Shown: positions 10,947-22,699 of the stretch, piece after piece
Position numbering within the stretch: the first letter of the stretch is position 1
Layout: the number at the start of each line of letters is the position of its first letter
Origin: Neelides folsomi
Taxonomy: Eukaryota; Arthropoda; Collembola; Neelipleona; Neelidae
Direction of reading: 5' to 3'
Length of the DNA stretch: 64,000 nt
Assembly: GCA_034687125.1 (NCBI GenBank)
Contig: JAQGBZ010000194.1
Coordinates: 1-64,000 of the forward strand
The notes under the pieces: generated by a model
Told to the model about the DNA's origin: nothing
Database searches by the model: none
Seen by the model: only the letters and a program-made list of their open reading frames with translations
Made by a program: the position numbers and the translations under genes

Positions 10947-13900
10947 TTATAAGTTGGTGTGAAGTGAAAAAAGGCCTGTTCCAAGTTTGCTTGGTTTCCC
11001 AAGAATGAGTCTTGCTGAGGGGCCTTGCAAGTCATCAGTTTTTCCTAAAAATTAATTTAGGAAATTATATATATATAAGTAAACTAAATCTGACTAATTG
11101 TAAGTAACAATATTAATATTGTTCCATTTTCATTAAAGATACTTACCACCAAGTGTTGCATCTCTTAGGAAGCTTACAACAGTTTCAAAACTCATCTGTT
11201 GAAGTGGGCTAGGACTACCTTCAATTCCAACTCGATTAAAGGGTCGGTAAGTTCCAGTAAAAGTCATGTAATCCGCTATGAGGTTGAGGTGGCGAGGATC
11301 GATGGTAATACCATAAGCTTTGAAAACGTCAGTCAGTTCCTATCAGAATTCAAAAAGTAAATATCATTTTAGATTGAATAAATCAAGGATTAAAGATTTT
11401 CTTAATTTAAAGATAGATTATAACGAACCTTCACAATGACTTTCCCCGCTGCTTCAATCCCATACGTCTTGGCCATTGTGTGAATGTTGTTACAATAGAG
11501 TTTATTGAGGTCAAAGTAGCTACTCATTTTGGCCATTTCCTGTAATACAAAGACGCATTATAAGAAAATTAAATCTTACATTTAATATTTAAAATATAAC
11601 AGCCATAAGTAGATTTATACCAAAATATTAATTCCCTCAGTTTTTAAGTTTAATTGATCTTTCACTCTCATAATGAAGGCTCGACTAATATTTGGCATTT
11701 GATGAATTACGGACTTCTCCACAACACTTCTGAGCATTGATTGAATATTCAATCGTTCAACAAAAGCTGGCATCTAAAAAATTAAACCAAAATAGAGAAT
11801 TTAATATTGAAATAATAATTGAATTAAGTTTATTCATTTTCTTACTCTAAAAGTGATTGTGCACCATTCCTCGTGAATTTCATCGTATTCGTAGCTTGAG
11901 ATTAGTGGATCGAGTTTTATAACGTCGAAAATTCTCATCTCTTTGATATATCCTTCCTAAATATAAAAACAACAATTTTGTACTCAAAGAGAAACTGTCA
12001 ATTTTCTATCTAATGAAATTAAATATTAAATTGATTAATTTTTACATCTTCAGGTTGAAGTTTATTTCGGTTTTCTCTCGGTCCTTCATATTTTATCTCA
12101 TTGGGATCAAGCTCTTCTTCGTCGGGTTCCTCCTGGGGTGAACCATTTGCTAAACATAAAGAACCAATTAAATTAATAATAAAATATTTAAGTAATAGAA
12201 TCATAAATATATTGGTTGGGTGTGAATACTTGCAATTACCTTCTTCATTATTTTCCTCTTCGTCATACTCAGCTTCAGTGTGCCTTGCACGGCGGATTGC
12301 TGTTGTGGCATCTGCATCCTCTGCCTACAAATTAAATTTTCATTATTTTATTTTATTTGTATTTAATAAATTAATATAGTTTTTTGATATTAAACATTTT
12401 GAAAACGAAAATAAGAGTAAATTCGTAGATAAACTTTAATTGAAATATTTAAATACCGCTTCTTCTTCATCTGAACTTTCATGAGCTTCTCCCATTCCGG
12501 ATTTAGCAGCCTTATTAAAGAGGTTCTCTTTCTCTCCTTCACCTTCTTCATCTCCTCCTCCTCCGCCAAACCCTCCATTTCCCCATTTATTTTCTTTTCC
12601 ATTAAATACTGTAGGACTTCTTTTTTGTCGACTCAGATTTCTAACAGCAGGAATGAGACTATCTCGGACAAATACTCGCTCAAAGTGTTTCAGAATGTCG
12701 GACGAATTTACAACAAATTCGTCTTCGAAATCTTCAGTGTGAAGAAATTCAAAACGCAGCGCGTAAGAAGTTCCTGACCTTTGTCTGTTTTCTTCAACCT
12801 TCACCCTGTGAAGCACTTGGCCTAAATTCACTTTTGTCAACAGTTTCCTCAGCTTGTTTGCCTTCTTCTCTGTGATTGAGGGTCTGAGTGGAATGTCCAT
12901 GCTGGGAGTTCGAATGTTTTCAGAAGCCACCATGAGAATCTCCCTAAGTCTTGGAATTCCAAGTGTTACGTTCATTTCTCCTCGACCAGCGAAATGGAAT
13001 GTGTTGAGCGTCATTTGAGTCGAAGGTTCTCCAATTGACTAAAACAAATATTTAATTACATCTAATAATATTGAAAAACAATTTATTTCAAAATTTCGAT
13101 TAATTACAATTGGTAGGATATATAATTTAAATAAAAATGTTTCAAACCTGTGCTGCAATAACTCCAACAGCATCTCCTGGTGTGACGAGAGCTCCCATAG
13201 CTTTACAATAAATCTCTTTAGCCAATACTTTGTCTTCATTTTCAATAAGTCGATCAAGAGCCTCAGAGACACAGCCGAATGAAGAATGAGCACTGAAGGT
13301 GCTGAGTGCAGTTCCCAATTTATTCAAACTCCCCTTTTTGATACTACAAGATTAAGAAACAATAATTAGTACATTTTAATAACCACAGAAGTATTTAAAT
13401 ACTAATATTATATCATTAGTTAAATCGGTCAGAGTAGCATTGATTCAATTTATTAGCATTATTTCACTTTAACCTTTTGTTTTTATCTTTCTCGGGCAAA
13501 TCCCTCCATTGGCCAATGATCATTTCTGTCTTAAATGAACGACCAGTGTCTTCATTAAAACCCTCAGCATGGCAATATTGCTCAACTTGATTGTAAAAAT
13601 GAAGAAAACCCGAACTTCGAAAACCCTTTTCACAGTAAAAATCACGAGTCTTTTGTAACTGCAATTCAAATCAACAATTCAAGTAAATAATTAAACTTAA
13701 GAATTAAATTTATTAAAATAAAAAGTATAACAATTTACAGTTTTTTTATGCTTGGCAAGACCGGGAGTTTCTGTATCGAGTTTTGAGAGGATTTTTGGAT
13801 CCACGAGGTTTCCTGCGTTTTGTCTAAGGAAAGGAAACTGCTTTTCTTTTAAATATTGAGCTTTGCTAACGTCGAGTCCATCTTCACCATAAAGAAACTA

Positions 13901-16900
13901 AAAATAAAGAGAAAATCGTAAAACAAATGATGTAAAAAATAAAGATTGCCCATTTCAAATAATTTATTTTCAAAATAAAAATGTACTTGAATGACACTTC
14001 CATCTGAATCTCTAACTGTCATATCATATTGGGTTACAAGGCCTTCAAGAAGCTTCACCAAACATCTTTGAAGATATCCACTACGACTTGTTTTTACGGC
14101 AGTATCAATCAAACCCTAAATTAAACGTATTGTCATTAAAAAACAAAATTTTACCCAATAATATCTTATTTAATGAATTTAATAATCTAATCAAAGATAT
14201 TAAAATATAATAATAAAATTAAATGTAAAATTATGATAAGACAATTTAAACTTTCTCACTTCTCTTCCTGCCATACAATGGAAGAAAAATTCCTGTGGCC
14301 GAACTCCGGTAATGAACCGATTAGAAATGAATCCTCCGGCACGTGGTAATGTATCATAACGCTTGAAACTTGGCAATGTTCGTCCGGCTATATTGTAAGC
14401 CGGTCGCTTTCCTTCCAACTCAATTTGTCCAAGCAAGCAAGACATTTGCATGGTGTTGACTGTTGATCCTTTCGCTCCAGATTGGACAAGAAGTTGTAAA
14501 TTATTCCATGGGAAAACGGTGACAAGGCCTTGTGGAAGACATGTTCTGTATCACAATAAAAATAAATATAATTTGACTACATCTATAAGATCCCATTTTA
14601 TTATTATTGTTGAATTTATTGAATGTAAGTACTTGTTGATCTTATTTGTAAAATCATCGAGAAATGCTTTATATGCTGAATCAACTTTCATTCTTCCAGG
14701 AATATCTCCCTCTTTGTGAACTCTCTCTAAATTGAGTTCAATTTCCTCGGTCTGGTCAGGATCATCGAGATTAACTCCATTGGCGGCCGCTTGTGGTCCG
14801 ATTGTCGCCGATTTCATAATAAGTTCTTCCCGAATCTCATTCGCTTCCCTTCGGACCATCACGTCTTTAAGACCAAGTGTAAAAGATTCCCATTGAAGGA
14901 AGTTGGTGAAGAGACGAGAAAATGCCGTTAAAAGTGCTCCAACTGCCGCATTTCCATACAACTTAAAAGAAGAATTATAATTAATTAATTATGTTAAAAA
15001 CATGTAAATCATAAAAAATTAATACAGGTACATTATCAGTAAGCGAATTTTTGTTAAATATTATTGTTTTACCTCAAAAAACGCATGACAAAGACCATAA
15101 GGAGTTGATCCAATTTGTATTTTGTCAAGAACCCCACAAAGAAGTGCGCCTTTAATAAATATGATAGAAGATTCAGACATGTCATCTGGTTTGATTGGAC
15201 CTCCAACTTTGCAAAGTCGTGGAAGAAGTTGTCTCCAGTCCTGAATGTAACAAAATTTTAAATAATCCTTTTAAGATGATTATTTCATAAAATTTAAAGA
15301 TTATTATAACTCACTTCGTGCTTAATTTTTGCAGATGAATTATAATTGATCGGCGCTCGCCCTTTTGGTGTCAAATTTTTGATGATTGTGGAAATTACTT
15401 GTTTTCCAGACCATAAAGTATAAGGAACGATGATCGTTGGTGGTTCCAACTCAACCCATTTAGTATGATTGCTCAAGGCGAAATACACAAGTTGTTGATA
15501 ATCATCGCGACAAAAGAATTTCCCCCTGACAGTCAATTTCACAGCAGCCACTACGTGGTCTTGGATCAAACCTGCTAATGGAGTTCCGTCTTTTGGAATC
15601 AAAAAATGACTGCATACATTGACAAGACTTGTCGCTTCACTTCGGGCAACATGACTTTGTGGGAAATGCATGTTCATTTCATCACCGTCGAAATCAGCAT
15701 TGTAATGTTTGCAGTTGGCATAATGAAGTCGAAATACTTTTTCTCCTTTTAAAACTCGAGCCCTAAATAAAAATAAAAATAATAAATAATTGAAATTGGT
15801 AAGATTTAGTAATTAAATTAAGACGGAATTTATAATGTCAATATGATAAAACTTTGATCTTTACCTATGAGCCATAATAGAAGGTCTATGCAAGGATGGT
15901 TGTCGATTCAAAAGAACGCTATCGCCATTTGATAAATGTCGATAAACAATTTTAGGAGTTAAATGAGCATTTTTAAAATTGGGTTTATCAGGAACTAAAA
16001 GTCGATTTGCAATGGCAGTCCTTTGGGCTATATCTGTTGGGCTGAGACGATTCACTTGACCAGACTCATTTTCCACTGAAATTGCTCTGAAATAATGAAA
16101 AATCATAATGCTTATGTGAAATAACTTTTAATAAAAGATAATAATAATGAATCAGAATTTTTAGAATTTTTTATCTACATTTAAACTCACATTCAGAATC
16201 AGAATAAAATAAATAATATTTTAAAAATTTACCCAGGATGAACATTAGGTCCATTGATAATCAATTTCCTCAGATAATTGACATTATTTGGCGTTACATG
16301 TTGAGGAAATGTCAGTGTAAGTGCAAATGCATCTGGAACTCCAACTTCTTCTATGTGAATGTGAGGATCAGGTGTGATGACTGTTCTTGCCGCATAATTA
16401 ACTCTTTTTCCCATCATGTTCATTCTAAATAGACCTTCTTTCTTCTCAATCAATTGTTTGATTCCGAGCATTTGAGATGCTGAGGACTTTGACATTCGAC
16501 TTCTATCCCGATCCATTATATGATCAACATCAGCCTGAAGTTCACTCCAAGATCTTTCAAGTTTGTCTTTAATTGTCGCTCCTTCAACTCCTTTGATTGC
16601 TCTCTATTTAAACATTTTAAATTCAAATAACTGATTAACTTTGAAATGGGATAAAAAAATTTTAATGTTAAATTGAAATTAATTAAGATTCTTTTTACTT
16701 GTTGTTCAATGTTCAATTGATCTAATCCTTTTCTTAGGCCTTGAACAATATAATTGATCATAAGACAAGATGAAATAACTTGCCGAAGAGCAAGATTTTG
16801 TGGATGTTCAACTGTCATTCCATTCATTGTTTGAGCCTTGATTTTAATAAAAAATTTAAATTATGTATAACCATTAAAATATATAAATTAAACCAGTAAT

Positions 16901-18408
16901 TGTTTTGCAAAATTTTAACAATAAAAGTGATTGAAAATCGTATTAAAATGTTTATGAGTATATGCAATATTTACAGGTCGATGCTTAGGCGGTGGAACAG
17001 GAATAATTTCGACAAAAAGAAGATCGGTTGGATGTTCTTGAGAGGTTCCGAGTAGGACGGGAAAAACATGAGCCAGAAAATTGAATTCTTTGGCCCATAA
17101 TTGCCGTAAATGTTCCCTAATTTGGAATAATTATAAAATCAATAAAACTTTTTAAAAACAACTTTTAGAATTTAAAACCAATCGTTTAGTAATTTTACCT
17201 TGCTTCTAGCGGTGTTAAATATTTCTGATTGGTTTTGACATTTGCTTCGAGTCCTTTTTTCTTTGGGGATCGTGGTCGTGATGGATTTTCTTCGTCGTCT
17301 TCCTCATCTTCATCGTTGTATTCCAAATCATCATCTTTCCCAATGTGAGTTGAATCCGAGTAAATGATTTTAGATTCATGCAATACCATTCTTTTAACCG
17401 AATGACCACAAAATGGACATTTTTGGTTCATTTTTCCAAACTTAAATGCACTTTTCACAATCGAATTACGCAGCGCCTCCATGTTAGTTGATATTTGAAC
17501 AATTTCTTCATTTTGATGGTCTATAAAATTGTAAATCATATTATGGAAAATCATAAAAATAATTAAGCAATTATGATATTTACATTTATATAAATAATTT
17601 GTCTATAATTATTATTGTATTTTAATTTTACCTTGCAAAATTTCGTCGATATACTCAGTGAATTTAGCTTGAGCTATAGCCCCATCTGTTCCAATAGACA
17701 TTTTAATTTTCCCTTTTGAGTCTGCTTGTTCGCCCACAAAAGAAGCCAAAATGTGTTCAGCATTCATAGCTTCTTTTACAAGTCCATGTTTTAGCAAGTC
17801 CAGTTGTGCAATTATAAATTGTTTCAATGGACCTAAGAAATGGAAGATTTTGTTTCATCATTGCGTAATAGTAATAAGTTAAAAAGAGTAATAACCTTTT
17901 AATGATCAAGTAAAAATATTAAAAATCATATATGAATAGAAGTAATAAAGAGCATAGTATTTTTACCAGGAATGAGCATCGAATGACATGACAAACACGA
18001 CATCCTACAAATGGACAAAAGTGTCTTCGTAAATAGTGGATTCATCACAGGCATGGGAAGCTCGATGTGACCAAAATGTCCTGGACAATACATGAACGCT
18101 TGCTGACAAGTTGTACAATTTCCTTTGTGTGAAAATGGACCTTTAAAAATAAACAAATATTATTTAATTTATAATTGATTATAAAATCAAAAAGTTAACA
18201 ATCATCCTTTTTATAATTCATTTATTTTACCCATTGCAGGATCATAAAGACCTCCAGGCAAAGCATGGCCAATTGAACTGAAAGCAATTGGTGTGACAAT
18301 TCGAGCCACACTTATCTTTTTGATCTCATCTGTCGTAAATAAACTAAAATGAACAGCTTCAGCTTCGGCATGAATTGGCCCACGATGAACAAAAACCTTT
18401 CTTAACAT
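10947..18408 (-). CDS. POLR1A: DNA-directed RNA polymerase I largest subunit (RPA1/RPA190)
   Basis: Catalytic subunit of nucleolar RNA polymerase I, which transcribes rRNA. Twenty-four coding exons (18408-18231, 18140-17967, 17832-17632, 17520-17199, 17116-16975, 16836-16699, 16603-16233, 16086-15865, 15762-15315, 15240-15073, 14961-14633, 14545-14260, 14115-13987, 13897-13739, 13658-13474, 13343-13148, 13038-12457, 12324-12240, 12149-12046, 11956-11846, 11773-11621, 11539-11429, 11339-11147, 11044-10947) total 5085 bases, 1694 residues; human POLR1A has 1720. Visible landmarks: clamp zinc ligands Cys68, Cys71, Cys78, His81 with [10 protein letters not shown]; a second set at Cys108 and Cys111; the CPFCGH knuckle (219-224); the magnesium motif [10 protein letters not shown] (604-613) with Asp606, 608 and 610; funnel motif [10 protein letters not shown] (919-928); trigger loop [20 protein letters not shown] near 989-1008. 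Residues 1365-1473 are Gly/Glu/Asp-rich, the place of Pol I's DNA-mimicking acidic insertion. All introns are GT-AG. Confidence 0.97.
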
Positions 18409-18600
18409 TTTCTTAATTTCGTATTATCGTATTAAATTTTGTAAATTTTGTAAATAACGATTAAAGGATTAACTGCATTAAAATTAAAAACATTTAATAG
18501 AACTAAAAGGTATCATGTCGCTGCACGTGCGACTTGATTCAACCAGAACACATTTGAGAAGGATGCTTACCGCTCTGGTATTTGTTGAAGTTCTTCCTTT
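18409..18600 (-). promoter_or_regulatory. POLR1A upstream region with CACGTG E-box
   Basis: A CACGTG core at 18524-18529 sits 116 bases before the POLR1A start codon, inside a larger near-palindrome (GTCGC-T-GCACGTGCGAC, 18518-18534). CACGTG is the binding site of Myc/Max-type bHLH-zipper factors, and Pol I subunit genes are known Myc targets in animals. No TATA box is evident nearby. The transcription start is not identifiable from sequence alone. Confidence 0.5.
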
Positions 18601-19225
18601 ATGTTCACGGTAATTTTAAATTCTCATTGGACCCTTGTACTTGAAATTGAAAGAGCTCTCAATTGTAATTCCCAATTTTAGTTGTTATTTCCTTTCCGTT
18701 AAATGATTAATAGTTAAAGTGCTTCGTTAATTTACTATAAATGATAATTTAAAACAAGTATAGAATAATATTCAATCTCAACAAGTTTATTCAAAACTTT
18801 TATGTAAAATACAAATTAGAGAATTAACAATTATTTGTTAATTTGGTCTGAAAACTACCTTTAATGATTGATTTTTTTAACATTTAACATAACAATTATC
18901 ACATCTCATTACATCGGACTGGCACCTCAATAACACAACACACATTGTAATTTTTCATATATATCTTTTATTAACTACAATCAAATAATATTGGTGCAAT
19001 AGAAGGAAAGGAAAACTACACTACCTACTAATGATACAGTTTAGGTAAAAGATAAAATTACAATAACTAAAGACGGTAATTTAAGAAGTGTTTGAACTTT
19101 TCAATGGCAAAGATATTAACCAGAAATAGATAAATAACGCTAAGTGTTGAATAATATTAAGATAGAAAGTAAAAGTGATGTTAAATAACTACAATGAATA
19201 AGATAGCGTTAACGTGAAGGAATAT
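18601..19225. other. Intergenic region with 3' untranslated end of exuperantia-like gene
   Basis: Between two minus-strand genes. The complement of TTTATT at 18967-18972 gives a minus-strand AATAAA about 255 bases after the exuperantia-like stop codon; a second lies at 18786-18791. If the protein and mRNA-localisation roles of Drosophila exu carry over, this untranslated region could itself be regulated, but nothing visible shows it. Confidence 0.45.
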
Positions 19226-21048
19226 TTAGTTAGCAGCAATGATCGGAACTGTGACTTGAGTTGGGATTGTCATTGGAGCGGTATCAACTTCTTCACCTGA
19301 CTTTGCCTCTTCAAATTGTTCCTCCTCGCTCTCAGCAGTAGATGAAGCGGATTCAGTCGAGACGGAAGTCTTTGCATTCTTCGCTTCTCCTTGTCCCTTT
19401 TCCTTCTTACTTCGGCTCTTCTCCCTTGGTGCAACCTTCTCCCCACCTTCGAAGAACTTGGTGATCATCTCAACCAACTCTTCAACGTCCTAAGAAAATA
19501 AATATATAATTAATAATTTATTCACCAAATTATCAAATGTTCAAATGACATATAAATATAATTAATATCTTGTCTACCTGTTTCTTTTTCTTGGCTCCCG
19601 TCTCTTCAACAATTTTGCAGATTCCTTCCTTCTTAAACTCAAGGAAAGTCGATTTCAAAGTCTCAATGTCGAGTTCCTGTTCAATGAGGAAGCGGCGAAG
19701 AAGCACTGCTCGGCTTCTGTCCTTTGGACCCTTTCGAATTTTGTTCACAAAGATGGGTCGAAGTGACTTGACCTTTTCCGCAAGTTCTCGTTGATGCTTC
19801 AGCTTTTCAATCTCCTGGAAAGAAAGAACTTTTTAAATTTAACTCAAGGGCTTCTTTAAGCATCCTTAAAAGTTTGCGTTGGAAAGGAAAATGAATTCAA
19901 GAGAACGAAATCCAAATACATGCATTGTGAGCTATTGCATCTTGAAAACTTATTAGGCACGTTTGACTCCATGTATAATTAAACATAATACAATTACTTC
20001 AATCTAGTCGTCTAGCAAGATATGTAGTGAATGCTCATAGTGAACTTTAATAAAGAAATATAATGTGTAAGTAATCTAGTACGCTATCACGGCTCGAGTA
20101 GGAGTTGTTGAATGACTGAAGTGGAACTTCTTCAGTCTCAGAGCCAGAGAGCTTCAACATGAGTTTGAATGTAATTTCAGCACGGGACTTTGCATTTTGC
20201 ATGAGGGTCATCTTCGGGTCTTCCTCGCCGAGCACTGTGCATTCGCAAATAAACAAATAAATTTCTTATCTCTAATATTCGATGAATAAATCTATTGAAA
20301 TCATGAATAACCGACAAGTCAAATCCTAAATTAACAATAAATGAATAAGAAAGTATAATAAGAAATAAACTCACAGCGTCGAGCCATAGATCGAAGAGTA
20401 ACAGAACGTCCTTTAATGTCGGGTTGTTCAGCTCCAGCAGAAGCACAGCTTACGAATCCCTTCACTACGGCATAGAAGTCATCCGTCATCTTGTAGCGGT
20501 CGAGAGCGTCCATTAAGAATGGAGTCAAGTTCCCCTTGTTGTTGTCGTGGTAAGCCAACACCACCCCGTCGGATTCACCTTTGACTTCACCCAGGAACGC
20601 AATCAAGTCAGTTAATGCAGAGTATTCGCTCTTGGTCCGGAGAGTTTGATGGTTCTTAAGATCCTTAAGAACTCGGTACTTCCTGTATATCAATTATGAA
20701 ATCAGAATTTATATTTTAATGCATACTTGATTGCATATTATATTCGCATCATGTTTTAGGTATCATTAATTTAAATAAATTTTAATGTTAAGTTTACCCA
20801 AAGTTGGTAAAGATTCGAATTCCATGAGTTCTGGTCGCACTCCGGCTCATGTCCCGATGAGGCATGATGTATTGAGAAAAGGTTTTCTCGGCCGAGTGGT
20901 AGACAGCGATATGACAAATCTCGTCAATCAGCTTCTTCCCTGTCATGTCAAGGGCAATGGCGACGAACTTGAAATTCCCTTGGGGAATGACGACGTTGGC
21001 CACCGGCGCAGGTTGATCTGGAACCTCAATTTCAGCAGAAGGAGGCAT
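19226..21048 (-). CDS. exu: Exuperantia-like protein (EXO-like and SAM-like domains)
   Basis: In Drosophila, Exu is a maternal RNA-binding protein needed to localise bicoid mRNA; it has a degenerate exonuclease fold and a SAM-like domain. Coding exons 21048-20798, 20682-20375, 20234-20083, 19814-19578 and 19489-19226 give 403 residues, shorter than the 532 of Drosophila. Residues 25-60 (NFKFVAIALDMTGKKLIDEI and on) match the Exu EXO start, followed by SQYIMPHRDMSRSATRTHGI and KYRVLKDLKNHQTLRTKSEY. Asp34 is kept but Met35 replaces the DEDD-exonuclease glutamate (D-x-E to D-M-T), so nuclease activity is unlikely, as in flies. Exons 4-5 hold LRPIFVNKIRKGPKDRSRAV, matching the SAM-like region, then a K/E/S-rich tail. 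ATG 21048 is the first in-frame ATG after an acceptor at about 21074, so an untranslated first exon lies upstream. The exon 3 donor (GTACTA) is weak. Family assignment is strong on the N-terminal half, moderate on the rest. Confidence 0.82.
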
Positions 21049-21074
21049 CTCGACTTTACTTCCTACCAACACGC

Positions 21075-22080
21075 TGCAAAATACAAGTTCAATTGATGAA
21101 AGGTCAAAATAATAACAATTGGAATATCTATAAACGAGTTGCTAAGGCTATAATAGACATGAGGTCAAAAGGTCACAGTGAAAATGAAATGAAACTTTCT
21201 TTTATGGATAAAAGCGAAAGTGGTTTGTGAATGTGGTGACTCCTTATGGAACGTTAAATGCGTTTGAGGGTAATTAAAGATGTTTAAAATTACGTTAAAG
21301 TGTGATGTGGGGATGATTTTCTGGTTTTCTCGCGGAGAAACAAACAGTGCGTGCGTGTCGAAGAAGCCACGGAGAAGAAATGAGACAAAGGAAGCGATGT
21401 TATCTCCAATGTCCAAACAAAGGAAAATCTGTGATTCCTATGTCAACGATAAGGAAAGGCATTTGGGTAAAAATCCCCAACAGCCAATCAATCAATGCAA
21501 CGCATTACAATGACGCTTTCACTTGTCTATCACAGCCAATCATAATCCACAATTCAAAACAAAGAAGTGCATATACGAACTTTCTTTCGTGTTCAGCATT
21601 TAGTCTTCTTGGTGCATATAATACATAAGTGCATACTCAATGCTATTCAATGCTAATGCTAATGCTCAATGCTATAACATAATGTTGCCCTATGCATTAT
21701 AAATTACCTATAACGTTATTTAACCATGTTAATTAATTAATTTAATTAATTTTATATTTTAATTCATAAATATTTTATTATAATCATCGATTTCGTTATT
21801 GTCATTAAACATTAACAATCGAAAGTAAAGATTCCAAACACTTATAAATTGATAACTACTGGTAGGAGGTTAAGTAGTTAACACAGTAGGATATGCAGTT
21901 CCGAGAACAAAGGAATTCATTCTGCTACTGACATATGGTGAAAGCAGTGAAAGACCCCTCAGTCTTCAACACTCACTCGCCAATGAAGGTCATCCAACAT
22001 GTCTTCGCGAGAAAGATCGGAAAATGATTTTCACATGACCTCTTCACCCCTGCTATGCTGTTACACCATTATTCCGACGA
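21075..22080. promoter_or_regulatory. Presumed exuperantia-like promoter and leader, with paired CCAAT boxes
   Basis: Two identical AGCCAATCA words on the plus strand (21482-21490 and 21534-21542), 52 bases apart, read as TGATTGGCT on the sense strand of the minus-strand gene and resemble NF-Y sites. An acceptor (TATTTTGCAG on the minus strand) at about 21075 requires a leader exon somewhere to the right. A small array of CAATGCT/AATGCT words fills 21636-21673. Open frames here on either strand show no recognisable protein. Confidence 0.4.
21636..21673. repeat. Short imperfect array of CAATGCT/AATGCT words
   Basis: The word AATGCT recurs five times in 38 bases with slight spacing changes. 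It looks like replication slippage and has no evident function. Confidence 0.7.
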
Positions 22081-22301
22081 GCCTTTAATAATTTTTTATC
22101 ATTCTAAGGTTAATTTTAACCCATTTACTTCTGGAATAAGTGAAGAATATGGGCGCGGATGATTTTGACTATTTCTAGTATTTATTTTATACAATTTGAT
22201 AGTGCTAATTACGAATCTGATGTCAGTTAGTAATGCAAAATTAAAATAAAAATTTTAGGCGACTTTTTAAAAAAATAATTTTTTTTAGGAATCCATCTGT
22301 G

Positions 22302-22669
22302 TTAGGCCTCCATTCTAACAATGTTTTCGGGGTAGTACAAAGAGGATGCAAATGTACAGAAAAGTTCGAAGCGGTTAATTTTTAAAGCAGAAGCTTTTTT
22401 ACAAATATATACCTGGCAAGGTATCCTGGCAGAAATTGTTTTTTGCGATTTGAGGTTGGAGTTGAAGCTTTTACATGCCTCCACGTACCTTCAATAGAGT
22501 TGGTATGGACACCTGATACAGGATCTTTAAAATTTATGGAATGATTAACCTGCATAAGAATATAAGAAGGATGTTTCAGTAAGTCGTTGCAGCCTTTCCA
22601 CGAGTCCGAGTAAACGGTTGTGCCTGGAAGAATCCATTTTTGCACACATACGAGCAGTGTAACTGAATA
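22302..22669 (-). mobile_element. Merlin (IS1595/ISXO2-like) DDE transposase remnant, frameshifted
   Basis: The minus strand encodes the C-terminal half of an ISXO2-like transposase: QKWILPGTTVYSDSWKGCND, then VNHSINFKDPVSGVHTNSIE, then GTWRHVKASTP and FLPGYLARYIF. This is the hallmark order PGT-x-SD-x-W-K, VNHS-x-NF-x-DP, G-x-HTN-x-IEG-x-W-R-x-K of the family, known in eukaryotes as the Merlin superfamily. The Asp of YSDSW and the Glu of SIEGTW are the second and third positions of its acidic triad. The frame breaks at a run of six T (plus strand 22395-22400). One reading stops at 22382, while the other continues as LKINRFELFCTFASSLYYPE to 22302, again matching the family's end. The N-terminal half with the first catalytic Asp is not visible. 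Terminal repeats were not located. This is a dead, 5'-truncated copy, or the last exon of an intron-bearing one. Confidence 0.85.
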
Positions 22670-22699
22670 TATTATAGAATATATTATTATATGTAATGT

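Noticed and set aside
14450-14719. Plus-strand frames antisense to POLR1A exons
   Set aside because: They run across well-defined exon-intron boundaries of POLR1A and encode nothing recognisable.
20785-21096. 103-codon plus-strand frame over exuperantia exon 1
   Set aside because: It is antisense to the conserved EXO-like coding exon; conservation favours the minus strand.
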